The translations under genes and the position numbers were made by a program. This document shows positions 26,003 through 35,705 of a stretch of 64,000 bases of DNA, in pieces (positions within the stretch are counted from its first letter, which is position 1; each line of letters opens with the position of its first letter). Location of the stretch: the NCBI RefSeq assembly GCF_009882985.1, contig NZ_WTUZ01000010.1, forward strand, positions 983,881-1,047,880. The letters are read 5' to 3'. The stretch is from Paenibacillus silvestris (GTDB taxonomy: Bacteria > Bacillota > Bacilli > Paenibacillales > NBRC-103111). Under the pieces are notes generated by a model, which did no database searches, was not told where the DNA came from, and saw only the letters and a list, made by a program, of their open reading frames with translations.

Positions 26003-26803
26003 TTATCTAGCTCCAAAAGAGTGCAGTACGGCATTTAAATAGCCATAGCTTTCAGCTGCAACAATGGATACTTGCGCGAGTGAATGCCCATTAGCGCCAA
26101 TGACTTCAAGACAAACAGGACCCTCATAACCGTTATCCGCAAGCACTTTGCAGTAGCCGATCAAATCAATGTCTCCACGCCCGCATGCCTGCTTGTCGAT
26201 TGTGCCTGGACCCGCTTGCCTGCCGCTGCAGTCACGAATATGAATATGCTTCACGCGCGAGATCACAGCGGGCAACGCCGCTTCCGGATTCTCGCCAGCT
26301 CGATAAATATGACTAGGGTCCATATCGATGCCAAAAGCTGGATCTGCAATTGCTTCTATCGCTCTTATTGATGTAGGCGTGTTATAAATCGAACCGCCGA
26401 CATGCGCTTTCACGCAAAGTGTAACCCCGTACTCACTAGCTAGTTTTGACATTCTGGTCAGCTTTTCAATCGTGAATTGCAAATCTTCTTCCACATCCGA
26501 CTTTCCACCAGGGCCCACATTGACAACCGGTATCCCGAGCTCAGCCGCAGCTTCAAAAGCAAGCGGAAGCCTCGTTTCGTTCAGCTCAGCCACTTCCATC
26601 GACAGGAGCTTCAGCCCAACCTCCTCGGCAATTCTCCGAATTTCCGGCGCCTGCTCCCGCCAGTTGTCAAGCTGAATGTGCTCGCACATGCCTTTGATTG
26701 CCGAAAGCTCCACACCGTCATAGCCGCAAAGCTTAATGTGCTGCGCTGCTGTAGCAAAATCAAAATCTTTGAACAACACGGAATTTATCCCTAATTGCAT
26801 CAT
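26003..26803 (-). CDS. Sugar phosphate isomerase/epimerase-like TIM barrel
   Basis: 266 residues of the AP-endonuclease-2/xylose-isomerase-like fold: LGINSVLFKDFDFATAAQHIKLCGYDGVEL at the start, GIDMDPSHIYRAG, then HIHIRDC and VCLEVIG with metal-binding Glu, Asp and His. Relatives include inosose dehydratases, hydroxypyruvate isomerases and 3-keto-sugar epimerases. It lies between a Gfo/Idh dehydrogenase (19 bases upstream) and a sulfatase-like gene (32 bases downstream). Dehydrogenase plus isomerase is the usual pair for keto-sugar chemistry. Confidence 0.87.
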   Translation of the reverse strand: MMQLGINSVLFKDFDFATAAQHIKLCGYDGVELSAIKGMCEHIQLDNWREQAPEIRRIAEEVGLKLLSMEVAELNETRLPLAFEAAAELGIPVVNVGPGGKSDVEEDLQFTIEKLTRMSKLASEYGVTLCVKAHVGGSIYNTPTSIRAIEAIADPAFGIDMDPSHIYRAGENPEAALPAVISRVKHIHIRDCSGRQAGPGTIDKQACGRGDIDLIGYCKVLADNGYEGPVCLEVIGANGHSLAQVSIVAAESYGYLNAVLHSFGAR

Positions 26804-26822
26804 GGTTTACTGCCTCCCTTAG

Positions 26823-27812
26823 TTAAAGTTCAACAATGCTTGATGTTTCAAATGAACGAATAGCCGCTTCAATAATCGTCTGCGCCTTCAGCGCCTCTTG
26901 TCCCGAGCCATTAATTTGATCGTAGGGTACTTTGGCATCCAGCTGTTCAATCCAATCGCTGATGCGACTTTTAAACGTTTCATTGAAATGGCGCATGCCG
27001 CCTAAATAGCTGTAGCTTTCCGTTGCAATGCTATGCCGAGGGTAGTAAGTTAAGTGCTCACAAGCGTCGTCCAGCACGAATCGGCCTTTGGATCCGACCA
27101 CTTCGCAGCGCTCCAATCCGTAGCTAGCTCCAGCATCATAGCTGCCGACGAGGTTCCCGATAGCACCATTTTCAAACTCGAGCATAACTTGCGTATTCGA
27201 CCAAATTTTCCGGTTTTCACCTTTCATCATGAAGGCAGCTACCCGTTTCACATCCCCGCAGAAATAACGAATCACATCAAAGGAGTGCGGGTGAAGCGCG
27301 CGCAAGTGAAACCAAGGCGAAGTTTCGACTGGGTTATTGATCCACATTTTCATATTAATCATATGTAATTGACCAAGACGGCCTTCTTCCACCCATTCCT
27401 TGGCACGCAGCGCTGCAGGTGTGAATCGATGATTTAGGTTGACACCATAAGGAATCTGCTTCTCTTTGGCAAGTGCCACCATCCGCTCTCCTTCGTCAAT
27501 CCGGTTGGAAATCGGCTTTTCCCCTAATACAGGAATGCCCGCCTCCAGCAGTTCCATGGTAGGTTGATAATGCTCTCCGCCATTTTCTTCCCCTTTGGTC
27601 GCCATGGAGCAAGCATCCAAATGAATGCCGCTAGCCAGCATTTCCTGCACGCTATAAAAAGCTCTGCAGCCGAATTTGGCCGCAGCCGCATCTGCTTTCT
27701 CTTTGATGATGTCACATACCGCAACAAGCTCTGTTTTCGCATGTTCATGGTACACACCCGCATGGATCGAACCGATATTGCCAACCCCAACTACCGCAAC
27801 CTTTAACGTCAT
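26823..27812 (-). CDS. Gfo/Idh/MocA-family oxidoreductase (second copy)
   Basis: 329 residues. Rossmann motif VAVVGVGNIG at the start, GEKPISNRIDEGE around residue 95 with the catalytic Lys, and a C-terminal domain with RALHPHSFDVIRYFCG. The gene follows the AraC regulator by 21 bases and precedes the isomerase-like gene by 19. Its substrate is probably a sugar or cyclitol derived from the imported compound; this is inferred from context. Confidence 0.9.
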   Translation of the reverse strand: MTLKVAVVGVGNIGSIHAGVYHEHAKTELVAVCDIIKEKADAAAAKFGCRAFYSVQEMLASGIHLDACSMATKGEENGGEHYQPTMELLEAGIPVLGEKPISNRIDEGERMVALAKEKQIPYGVNLNHRFTPAALRAKEWVEEGRLGQLHMINMKMWINNPVETSPWFHLRALHPHSFDVIRYFCGDVKRVAAFMMKGENRKIWSNTQVMLEFENGAIGNLVGSYDAGASYGLERCEVVGSKGRFVLDDACEHLTYYPRHSIATESYSYLGGMRHFNETFKSRISDWIEQLDAKVPYDQINGSGQEALKAQTIIEAAIRSFETSSIVEL

Positions 27813-27833
27813 TGCTTATTCCTCCCGTTTCTT

Positions 27834-28757
27834 CTACTGGATTTCCTGTGCGTTCTCAAGCACTTCCCCATGCAAATCACGGTACTGCCCTGGTGAGCAT
27901 CCGACTCTGCGTCTAAACAATTGTGTGAAAAAGGCCGGGTCCTCATAGCCAACACGCTGGGCTACATGTATCACTTTTTCGTCGCCTTCTGTCAAATACT
28001 GCTTCGCCCGTTCAATCCGAATGTCATGAATACGCTCCGTTACGGTTTGATTCGTTTCTTGCTTAAATACCCTGTTCAGCTGCCTGCTGCTCACATTAAA
28101 CAACTCGCACAAGTCAGGGATGGTCATTTTTTTGTCAAAATGACGCTCCAGAAACCCAGTGATCCGGCGTACGAGTATCGTATGATTCGCTGATCGCGAG
28201 CTCTTTTTCTCCTTGTTCATAGAATCCGAATAGCAGCGAGATAACAGGATGAGCAGCTGGAGCATTTGCAGTTTAATGAGTGGCAAATAACCTGGCCGGT
28301 GATGTTCCCATTCAGAGATCATTGCTTCAAGTAAAGTAAGAACATGATTGGATGCTTGCCCCATCAGATTCAGCCTGTGATGAAAGCGTTCTCTTGGATT
28401 TAAGAAAGGATGTACATAATAGTAATCCATGGACTGTGACACGCCTAATTCCTTCAGTAAAGACTCTTGAATGAGTTCTGGCGTGAAGAGACAATTAATA
28501 ATCTCGATGCCTTCTCCCGGCTTCGTACAATACGTGTGAACTTCCCCGGGGTTAATAATAAAGACATCGCCCGTTTGGATCTGGTAGGATTCTCCTTCAA
28601 ACACATGATCCGCTTGACCGCTAACCACATAAACAAGCTCGATAAAATCATGTGAATGAACCGTCGGCATATTATCTTGATGATGAAAGCAGCGGTTAAT
28701 GCTAAACGGAATTTGCTTATCTTTCATGAATTGACTTTGTCGCAGGAGGTTAACCAT
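27834..28757 (-). CDS. AraC-family regulator with N-terminal cupin
   Basis: 307 residues from ATG 28757 (MVNLLRQ), preceded by AAAGGA; the frame is open 12 codons further but without a good ribosome binding site. The cupin domain has HSHDFIELVYVVSGQADHVF and GDVFIINPGEVHTY (about residues 30-95). The C-terminal double HTH is typical (PDLCELFNVSSRQLNRVFKQ, then VAQRVGYEDPAFFTQLFRR). It lies inside the 17-gene array just before the dehydrogenase, probably sensing a sugar-like ligand and activating the downstream half. Confidence 0.88.
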   Translation of the reverse strand: MVNLLRQSQFMKDKQIPFSINRCFHHQDNMPTVHSHDFIELVYVVSGQADHVFEGESYQIQTGDVFIINPGEVHTYCTKPGEGIEIINCLFTPELIQESLLKELGVSQSMDYYYVHPFLNPRERFHHRLNLMGQASNHVLTLLEAMISEWEHHRPGYLPLIKLQMLQLLILLSRCYSDSMNKEKKSSRSANHTILVRRITGFLERHFDKKMTIPDLCELFNVSSRQLNRVFKQETNQTVTERIHDIRIERAKQYLTEGDEKVIHVAQRVGYEDPAFFTQLFRRRVGCSPGQYRDLHGEVLENAQEIQ

Positions 28758-28866
28758 ATGTACAATTCCTTTCTTTGCTTCTGTCTTCATCATAAGGCAT
28801 CCAGTTCACGCTTTCATTGCGGTTTCAGCCATCTTACAAGGGGATTGCGCCATCTAGCAATCGCTT

Positions 28867-29631
28867 TTAAACTTGAATGACATTAATAAACTTACGCTGC
28901 AGCAGCTGAACATGATCAAGAGGCGTTTGTTCATCCGTTATCAGATTATGAATCTGGTTCCAGGCTCCGATCATCGTAAAAGCCTGCATATCAAATTTGC
29001 TGTAATCCGCTAGAACAAATACCTGTTCGGCCATGCCGACCATTTTCCGTTTCACCCTCGCTTGCATTTCATTCGACTCACTGATGCCCCGCTCCATATG
29101 TACGCCTTTGCAGGATACGAACGCTTTATTTACATGATACTCCTCCAAGGCCTGCTCCGTCAGCGGTCCAACGAAAGAAAGTGAATTTGGCACAAGAATG
29201 CCTCCTGTGCTGATGACGCTGACGTTCTTTTTCTCGCTAAGAACCAAAGCCACCTTCAAGGAGTTGGTGATGACGGTAAGCGGGATGTCGGGCAGCAGCG
29301 CTGCCATATGCCAGGTCGTGGAGCTCGCATCGAGGACGATACGATCGTGGGGCTCCACGTATTTGACAGCGTGCGCCGAAATACGCTGCTTCTCCGTCAC
29401 ATGCACCGTTTCCCGCAGCTCGTACGACGTTTCGGACGTTTGCGGCTGCAGGCGGATCGCTCCGCCATAGCTGCGCAGCAAACGCCCTTCGTTTTCCAAG
29501 CGATCCAAGTCCCGGCGGATCGTTTCCTCCGTAACCCGGCATATCTGGCTGAGTTCAGTGACGCGCATGCTTCCCCGCTCGTTAACCAGCCGTAGAATGT
29601 GCTGAACCCTTTCCGCGACTAGCATCATCAA
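28867..29631 (-). CDS. DeoR-family transcriptional regulator
   Basis: 254 residues. The N-terminal winged HTH is classic DeoR (RVTELSQICRVTEETIRRDLDRLENEGRLLRSYGGA). The C-terminal sugar-phosphate-sensing domain has DASSTTWHMAALLPD, TVITNSLKVA and VLADYSKF. Members usually repress sugar operons until a phosphorylated intermediate binds. It lies 44 bases after an isomerase-like gene and 109 before the AraC gene, making two local regulators inside one array. Confidence 0.9.
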   Translation of the reverse strand: MMMLVAERVQHILRLVNERGSMRVTELSQICRVTEETIRRDLDRLENEGRLLRSYGGAIRLQPQTSETSYELRETVHVTEKQRISAHAVKYVEPHDRIVLDASSTTWHMAALLPDIPLTVITNSLKVALVLSEKKNVSVISTGGILVPNSLSFVGPLTEQALEEYHVNKAFVSCKGVHMERGISESNEMQARVKRKMVGMAEQVFVLADYSKFDMQAFTMIGAWNQIHNLITDEQTPLDHVQLLQRKFINVIQV

Positions 29632-29675
29632 ACACCTCCCTGAACTTCAGAATTCCGATTCGATGTAGAGGACAA

Positions 29676-30497
29676 TTAGCGGGTTTGGTCAAACGCGATC
29701 ACCCGATCACGAATTTCACAGAAATTATCGATATTCACATATTCCAAAATAAAGGGAACACCTTCAGCTTGCTCATGATATAGATTTAGCAGCTTCCTCC
29801 AGTCAATATCCCCGTCCCCTACGCAGCGTCCGTAAGTGTCATTAACTTTACGGTCTTTTCCGTGGAAGTAAGCCAGATGCGGCGCTAAATACTGGAACAT
29901 CTCTTCTTCTGAGCTATTCGCTATTAAATTTGCCGGATCAAGGAGCACTTGAATGTGCGGCGATCCAATCTGCGCTAACAAATCAGCCGTTCGCTTAGCA
30001 CTAGGCACAACATCCAGGACACAAGGCTCCAGCGCAAGCTTTATGCCGTAGTGACCAGCACGCTCACCAAGCCAGCTTAACTGCTGTTTGAATCGTTCGA
30101 AATCCTTCTCATACGAATCTGCTTGAATACCTCGTTTTCCCGGGATGAATCCACACTCCGTCGCAACTACGGGAACGCCAGTTCCGGCAGCAATTTGCAT
30201 ATGCCTTTCAAAATACCGCAAATTCGCCTCCATTTCCTGCTCATCCGATTCCAACAAATTCGTAAATACGCCAATCGAGGCAACTTCGATGCCATGTTTG
30301 CAATAGGTTTCTACGATTTCTTGGCTTCTTTTATCCGTCAAATCACTGAGATCACTCCGCCCATTGTAACGCCAGTAGTTAGAATCCGTTTGTGAGAAGC
30401 AGAGCTCTGTCCATCTGAATCCGCGCTCAGCGAGCAGCGCTGCCACCTCTTCGTTCGATAATTTCGGAAAGCTGCGTGAAACAACACCTATATCCAT
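29676..30497 (-). CDS. Sugar phosphate isomerase/epimerase-like TIM barrel (second copy)
   Basis: 273 residues: MDIGVVSRSFPKLSNEEVAALLAERGFRWTEL at the N-terminus, metal-site text KLALEPCVLD, VLLDPANLI, YFHGKDRK, and PFILEYVN near the end. This is the same fold as the protein at 26003 but clearly a different subgroup. It starts 27 bases after the second small membrane protein, linking the importer genes to the catabolic genes. Confidence 0.86.
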   Translation of the reverse strand: MDIGVVSRSFPKLSNEEVAALLAERGFRWTELCFSQTDSNYWRYNGRSDLSDLTDKRSQEIVETYCKHGIEVASIGVFTNLLESDEQEMEANLRYFERHMQIAAGTGVPVVATECGFIPGKRGIQADSYEKDFERFKQQLSWLGERAGHYGIKLALEPCVLDVVPSAKRTADLLAQIGSPHIQVLLDPANLIANSSEEEMFQYLAPHLAYFHGKDRKVNDTYGRCVGDGDIDWRKLLNLYHEQAEGVPFILEYVNIDNFCEIRDRVIAFDQTR

Positions 30498-30524
30498 ACG
30501 GGCTAACCCACCTTTGACTACAAA

Positions 30525-30980
30525 TTATCGCAAGACCCTCTTGCGAGCCGCATCCCAAGCAAACCAGCCTAGCACTAGAGTCAAAACGCCTTCAATGATC
30601 AAAAAAAGCAGCATGTACGCTTCAAATGGTACACTCAGCAAGACATGCGAGAAGAGATTGCATACGAATAAGATCCCCAACTGAATGGCCAGCAGCATGG
30701 CTGAAGCTTGCAGCACCTGCTTAGCTTCCGCTTTCTTTTTCAAATAATACTGGCAGTAGAACACGTAAGCGAGCCAAACGACACCCATAAACAGAAAAGA
30801 CATATTATCAATCCCCTGCCATGAGGAACGTTTAACGCCAAAAAAAGTAAGCAAAACCAGCAGCAGACTCCGCAGTTCGAACCAATTCATAATGCCCAGC
30901 GCCGCAGTAATGACAGTAATTCCTACCGATTTGTACCCTGCTGCCGGATCGCGCTGCTTCATCTCAAGAAAAGGATCCAT
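30525..30980 (-). CDS. Small membrane protein, four predicted helices
   Basis: 151 residues from the internal ATG at 30980 (MDPFLEMKQRDPAAG), which overlaps the preceding gene by 17 bases. Four hydrophobic segments are seen (about 25-45, 57-77, 90-110, 117-140), each ending in basic residues. I do not recognise the family. It is translationally coupled into the importer operon, so it may be an accessory subunit, but that is inference. Confidence 0.65.
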   Translation of the reverse strand: MDPFLEMKQRDPAAGYKSVGITVITAALGIMNWFELRSLLLVLLTFFGVKRSSWQGIDNMSFLFMGVVWLAYVFYCQYYLKKKAEAKQVLQASAMLLAIQLGILFVCNLFSHVLLSVPFEAYMLLFLIIEGVLTLVLGWFAWDAARKRVLR

Positions 30981-31362
30981 ACGTGTTAGCGTCCCTCCAT
31001 TCCCGCTCCACTCTTTGCAGGATGCGCAGCGTGGCTTTTCGCGATTCTTCACTTTCTACCAGCGTCGATTTTTTTACAAAAGCTATCAGCTTACTGATTT
31101 TGTTCAAATATGACTTTCGTGCTAAGCGCTCAATTCGGTCCACTTGCTTGCTATTGCCCAGCTTTTGATGTTGAATCATGCGCTCGTTATACTTGGCCGT
31201 CCACGTTTCGGGGATTGTACCCGTCGCTGTCAGTGTCTCCAAGTCCCGCAGCTTGCCTCCGACCATTTTCTCGAGCAGCACCCTCATATACCATAACGAG
31301 CCCAGCATAATTAGACTTAGGCAGACGAAGAATATGAGCAGTGTAAGCAGAATATACGTCAT
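30964..31362 (-). CDS. Small protein with one N-terminal membrane helix and a basic cytoplasmic tail
   Basis: 132 residues: a helix at about 4-26, then a charged helical tail (LEKMVGGKLRDLETL, ARKSYLNKISKLIAFVKK, ILQRVEREW). Family not recognised. It overlaps the upstream ATPase gene by ATGA and the next small membrane gene by 17 bases, so all three are coupled. Single-helix topology with a long cytoplasmic tail would suit a regulatory or assembly subunit. Confidence 0.65.
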   Translation of the reverse strand: MTYILLTLLIFFVCLSLIMLGSLWYMRVLLEKMVGGKLRDLETLTATGTIPETWTAKYNERMIQHQKLGNSKQVDRIERLARKSYLNKISKLIAFVKKSTLVESEESRKATLRILQRVEREWRDANTYGSFS

Positions 31363-32384
31363 ATCGACGCTGCCCCCCTAAGGTCAAGCTCCCCTGCAAA
31401 ATGACAAGCTGCGTAATGCCCATCTCCAACCTGTTTGAGATCTGGGGTTTGATTCCTGCAAATGTCTTTGGCATAGGCACATCTCGGATGGAAATAGCAG
31501 CCAGACGGCGGATTCGCTGGGTTAGCGACTTCACCTTGCAAAATAATGCGGTTCGACTTTTTGCGAGGGTCAGGTACCGGCTTCGCAGAAAGCAGCGCCT
31601 CTGTGTAAGGGTGCTTCGGAGCAGCAAACAAATCTTTCGTTGCCGCTGTCTCTACCATTTTGCCAACGTACATAACGCCGACACGGTTAGATATATGCTG
31701 AATAACACCGAGATCATGTGAAATAAACAGATAGGACAAGTTTAGCTTTTCCTGTAAATCCTGCAGCAGGTTAATAATCTGCGCTTGAACGGACACGTCC
31801 AGTGCCGAAACGGCTTCATCGCAAACGATGAACTTCGGATTCGTCGCCAAAGCGCGCGCAATCCCGATCCGCTGGCGTTGGCCTCCGCTGAAAGCGTGCG
31901 GATATCGCTCGAGATGCCGGCTGTTCAGGCCTACCATCTCCATGAGGTCTGCCACGCGCTCCTTAAGCTCGGGGCCGTGCGCCATGCCGTTGCAGACGAG
32001 CGGTTCGGCAATGATATTGAGCACCGTCATCCGAGGATTGAGCGAGGAATAAGGGTCTTGGAAGATGAGCTGCATGTCTCGCCGAATTGCGCGCAAATCC
32101 TTGGCGTCCAGCTGCAGCACTTCCTGCATGTGACCTTGGCGGTCCCGAAAGCGCACCGAACCCGAGGTTGGTTCAATAGCTCGCAGGATACAGCGACCAA
32201 GTGTTGTTTTACCGCAGCCGGATTCGCCGACGAGCCCGAACGTTTCACCAGGACGGATATGGAAATGGACATCATCGACGGCTTTGACATAACCTACGTT
32301 TTTTTGCAAGAAGCCCTTTTTAATCGGAAAATATTTCCGCATATAGCTCACATCAAGAATAAGTTCGTCTGTTTGTACCGTCAT
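31359..32384 (-). CDS. Opp/Dpp-type ABC transporter ATPase (OppF-like)
   Basis: 341 residues. Walker [13 protein letters not shown]-loop [13 protein letters not shown], signature [10 protein letters not shown], Walker [13 protein letters not shown], and the C-terminal oligopeptide/dipeptide domain ([14 protein letters not shown]) whose cysteines bind an Fe-S cluster in several OppF/DppF proteins. It starts inside the OppD-like stop codon (ATGA) and ends in the same way into the small membrane gene. Confidence 0.93.
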   Translation of the reverse strand: MTVQTDELILDVSYMRKYFPIKKGFLQKNVGYVKAVDDVHFHIRPGETFGLVGESGCGKTTLGRCILRAIEPTSGSVRFRDRQGHMQEVLQLDAKDLRAIRRDMQLIFQDPYSSLNPRMTVLNIIAEPLVCNGMAHGPELKERVADLMEMVGLNSRHLERYPHAFSGGQRQRIGIARALATNPKFIVCDEAVSALDVSVQAQIINLLQDLQEKLNLSYLFISHDLGVIQHISNRVGVMYVGKMVETAATKDLFAAPKHPYTEALLSAKPVPDPRKKSNRIILQGEVANPANPPSGCYFHPRCAYAKDICRNQTPDLKQVGDGHYAACHFAGELDLRGAASI

Positions 32385-33415
32385 GAGACCACCTCGGCTT
32401 CTTTAAGCTCTGTTTCAACCAATAAGCAGCGAACTTTGTGATCCTTTCTAACCTCGACAAGAGGCACGTCCGCTACGTTGCACACACCGTCGATCGCCAT
32501 TTTGCAGCGCGTATAGAAGCCGCAGCCCTTCGGCAAATTCATCGGGAACGGGACTGTTCCTTCAATGGATTCCAGCCTCTTGTTCTCCCTGCCTATCGCC
32601 GGTATCGAGTTCAGGAGCGCCTTCGTATACGGATGTTTAGGATGATGAAACAAAGAGTCAACATCAGTGTATTCGACGACTTTCCCCAGGTACATGACCG
32701 CCACTTCGTCCGACATTTCGGCAATAACACCAAGGTCATGCGTGATGAAAATGACGGAAGTATCATGATTAGCCTTCAAATCATTGATCAGCTGAAGCAC
32801 TTGCGCTTGGACTGTGACATCCAAGGCCGTCGTCGGCTCATCGGCGATGAGAATCGAGGGGTTGCAGGACAATGCCATGGCGATCATGGCCCGCTGCCTC
32901 ATCCCGCCCGAAAGCTGATGCGGATATTCGCTAAGCCGCTGCTCGGGATTGGACATGCCGACCTTGCGCAGGATTTCCACCGCCAGGCGATAAGCTTCTT
33001 TTTTATCCTGTGTCACGTGCAGTAAGATGGCTTCCATAATTTGATTACCTACCGTATGAATAGGCGAGAATGCCTTCATTGGCTCCTGGAAAATCATCGC
33101 GATCTCATCGCCCCGGATATCCCGAACTTCCTTCCCCCTCGGGTCCAGCTTCACCAAGTCGACGGCTTCATGGCTCCCAGCACCGCTTCGCTGGAGCTTG
33201 ATCTCTCCTTCCACTTGGCCCGGTTTGGGCACAATCCGCAGCAGCGCTTGCGATGTGACGCTTTTGCCGCAGCCGCTTTCGCCAACGATGCCAAGCGTCA
33301 TGCCACGTTTGATTTGCAGATCAACACCGTCAACCGCTTTCAATATGCCTTCATCCAAATGGAAGTGAACTTTCACGTCCTTCATTTCCAATATGACGTT
33401 ATCCCTTTTTGACAT
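32381..33415 (-). CDS. Opp/Dpp-type ABC transporter ATPase (OppD-like)
   Basis: 344 residues. Walker A GESGCGKSVT, Q-loop IFQEPMKAFSPIH, signature LSGGMRQRAM, Walker B LIADEPTTALD, and the C-terminal cysteine motif CGFYTRCKMAIDGVC. It forms the ATPase heterodimer with the following gene, which it overlaps by four bases. The OppC-like permease ends 12 bases upstream. Confidence 0.93.
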   Translation of the reverse strand: MSKRDNVILEMKDVKVHFHLDEGILKAVDGVDLQIKRGMTLGIVGESGCGKSVTSQALLRIVPKPGQVEGEIKLQRSGAGSHEAVDLVKLDPRGKEVRDIRGDEIAMIFQEPMKAFSPIHTVGNQIMEAILLHVTQDKKEAYRLAVEILRKVGMSNPEQRLSEYPHQLSGGMRQRAMIAMALSCNPSILIADEPTTALDVTVQAQVLQLINDLKANHDTSVIFITHDLGVIAEMSDEVAVMYLGKVVEYTDVDSLFHHPKHPYTKALLNSIPAIGRENKRLESIEGTVPFPMNLPKGCGFYTRCKMAIDGVCNVADVPLVEVRKDHKVRCLLVETELKEAEVVS

Positions 33416-33427
33416 TCACTCCACCTC

Positions 33428-34588
33428 CTATTTGTATGGATCTGCCGCATCACGCAGTCCGTCCCCAAGGAAATTAAACATTAAGACCGTCATGATAATG
33501 AATGCAGCCGGCCACAGCAACCAAGGGTGATGGGCTAGTGTTTCCAGATTTTGCGCATCCTGCAGCAGCACTCCCCAGCTTACAACTGGCGCCTGAAGTC
33601 CAATTCCAAGGAAGCTTAAAGCAGTCTCACCCAGAATCGTGCCAGGAATCGAAAGCGTCACATTCACGATGATGTAGCTGGCGAAGGACGGCAGCAAATG
33701 CTTGCGAATAATGCGGAAATCACTTGCTCCGGCAAGTCTGGCCGCCATCGTGAAATCCTCTTCACGCAGAGACAATATTTTCCCCCGCACAACGCGAGCC
33801 AGTCCTGTCCAGCCAATGATGGAGAAGATGAGAATTAGTCCGAAGTACGTTTGCAGCGCTGACCAATCTCTTGGTAATGCAGCTGTAAGCGCCATCCAGA
33901 GCGGAATGGTTGGAATACAGATGAGCAAATCAATCGTTCGTTGAATGATAGTATCCATCACACCGCCCAGATAACCGGATATTCCGCCAAGCACTAATCC
34001 CAGAATGAGGGTTACAACGATGCCGAGCAGTCCGAAAGAGAGCGAGATTCTAGCTCCATAAATGATTCTGGACAGGAGGTCATGTCCCAGCTTATCGGTT
34101 CCCATCAGAATGAGCGCATCTTTGGGATTCTTCAATCCGAACAAATGACGTTCCATCGGGATTAACCCCCACAGCTTATACGGCTCGCCTTTTGTGAAGA
34201 AATAAATCTCAAACTTCTTCGCCGGATCTTCCGAGAACGTGCGTTTAAACGTATTTTGATCGACTTTCTCGCTCATTCCGTAGACAAACGGCCTAAGCTG
34301 AAAGCCATTATTCGGATCGACAAAATGAATTTTCTGCGGCGCTGCGTTCTTATAATCGGTGTACCTCGCCTCCTGCACCGTTGGCGCCAAAAATTCACAG
34401 AAGATGGCTACCAAATAAAACAAAATTAACACAACCGCAGAAAAAACAGCCATTTTGTGTTTAATGAATTTCCACCACATCAACTGCCACTGGGAAGCAA
34501 CCTCGTATTGATTATCGGCTCCGACTCGGTTCCGGTTGTTCACCTTGGTCCTCCGAAATCGATTCGCAATCGTCGTAATCGCACTCAT
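33428..34588 (-). CDS. Opp-type permease, OppC-like with long extracytoplasmic insert
   Basis: 386 residues, about 80 more than a typical OppC. The first helix (about 45-68) is followed by an extracytoplasmic insert of about 110 residues (FVYGMSEKVDQNTFKR, LWGLIPMERHLFG) before the binding-protein-dependent permease core. The core has the EAA loop MAARLAGASDFRIIRKHLLP. Long OppC variants of this kind are often in systems suspected to carry glycans rather than peptides, a recollection I cannot test here. The start overlaps the OppB-like stop (ATGA). Confidence 0.9.
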   Translation of the reverse strand: MSAITTIANRFRRTKVNNRNRVGADNQYEVASQWQLMWWKFIKHKMAVFSAVVLILFYLVAIFCEFLAPTVQEARYTDYKNAAPQKIHFVDPNNGFQLRPFVYGMSEKVDQNTFKRTFSEDPAKKFEIYFFTKGEPYKLWGLIPMERHLFGLKNPKDALILMGTDKLGHDLLSRIIYGARISLSFGLLGIVVTLILGLVLGGISGYLGGVMDTIIQRTIDLLICIPTIPLWMALTAALPRDWSALQTYFGLILIFSIIGWTGLARVVRGKILSLREEDFTMAARLAGASDFRIIRKHLLPSFASYIIVNVTLSIPGTILGETALSFLGIGLQAPVVSWGVLLQDAQNLETLAHHPWLLWPAAFIIMTVLMFNFLGDGLRDAADPYK

Positions 34589-35583
34589 TCTGCAACACCC
34601 CCGAAGCGTATTCTCGGGTCAACGAACGCTAGCAAGATATCTGACAGCAACGTTCCGATGACCGTCATCACGCTAAGAATTAACAGGAAGCTTCCCGTTA
34701 AGTACACGTCCTGGAACATCAGTGCTTTGAGCAGCATCGGCCCCGTTGTTTGCAAGTTCAGCACGATCGAGACGATAGCTTCCCCTGAAATAAGCGCCGG
34801 AAGTGTCCAGCCGATTGTCGAAATCAGCGGATTGATCGCTAATCGAACGGGATATTTGAATAGCAGCTTGCCCTCAGGAACACCTTTGGCTCTAGCGGTA
34901 ATGACATACTGCTTCGATAACTCATCCAGCAGCATCCCACGTGTAATACGGATCAGCGATGCTGTTCCTGACATGCCAATAACGACGACAGGAATAATGA
35001 GCCTTGGCAGCATATTCATGATTTTGTCCATCGTCCATGGGGCATCCACGTATTGGGCTGAGAATAAGCCAGTAATCGAAACGCCTGTTTGCGCGAAAAT
35101 GACATACACAATAATCAAAGCAATAAGAAATCCTGGCATTGCCAGACCAATGAAGCCTATAAACGTAAACACATAGTCAAGTGCCGAATATTGATGTGTC
35201 GCTGAATAAATCCCAATTGGAATCGCGATCAGCCACACAAAAACTAGGCAAATGAGCGATATGATAACTGTCAACGCCAGTCTTGGACCAATGACTTCTG
35301 TCACAGGCTGATTCCATTGAAAGGAACGACCTAAGTCACCGTGCAGCACAATATTTTTGATCCAAATGATGTATTGAACAATTAAAGATTTATCTAATCC
35401 ATAAAGCTGTTGGAGGTTAATGACCGTACTTTCTGAAACCGCCGATCCGGACTGCTTTAACGTAGCAATATATTGTGTCAAGAAATCTCCAGGTGGAAGC
35501 TGAATGATCACAAAAACGATAATACTGATGGCAACAAGCAGCGGGATAAGCTGCAGGAGCCGATACGAGATATAATTCAGCAT
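34585..35583 (-). CDS. Opp-type permease, OppB-like
   Basis: 332 residues from ATG 35583 (MLNYISYRLLQLIP), with GGAAGGAGG just upstream; the open frame continues to 35667 without a ribosome binding site. The N-terminal helix and PPGDFLTQYIA are typical of OppB, and the EAA loop is YVITARAKGVPEGKLLFKYP. It pairs with the following OppC-like protein. It lies 122 bases after the binding-protein gene, enough for partial termination between them. Confidence 0.92.
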   Translation of the reverse strand: MLNYISYRLLQLIPLLVAISIIVFVIIQLPPGDFLTQYIATLKQSGSAVSESTVINLQQLYGLDKSLIVQYIIWIKNIVLHGDLGRSFQWNQPVTEVIGPRLALTVIISLICLVFVWLIAIPIGIYSATHQYSALDYVFTFIGFIGLAMPGFLIALIIVYVIFAQTGVSITGLFSAQYVDAPWTMDKIMNMLPRLIIPVVVIGMSGTASLIRITRGMLLDELSKQYVITARAKGVPEGKLLFKYPVRLAINPLISTIGWTLPALISGEAIVSIVLNLQTTGPMLLKALMFQDVYLTGSFLLILSVMTVIGTLLSDILLAFVDPRIRFGGVAE

Positions 35584-35705
35584 GTGATTCCTCCTTCCAA
35601 AAATGTACCCTGTCTCTGAACGAGCCGTGGAGCCCGGATCAAACGACCTGCCGCCGTCCGGGCTCACTACTGGCTCCTGTTCAATTATTTACGAGTATTT
35701 ACTGA

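Noticed and set aside
31785..32441. A 218-codon open frame on the plus strand opposite the OppF-like gene
   Set aside because: It mirrors a gene with complete ABC motifs, has no ribosome binding site, and its composition (His, Arg, Cys scattered) is that of an antisense shadow.
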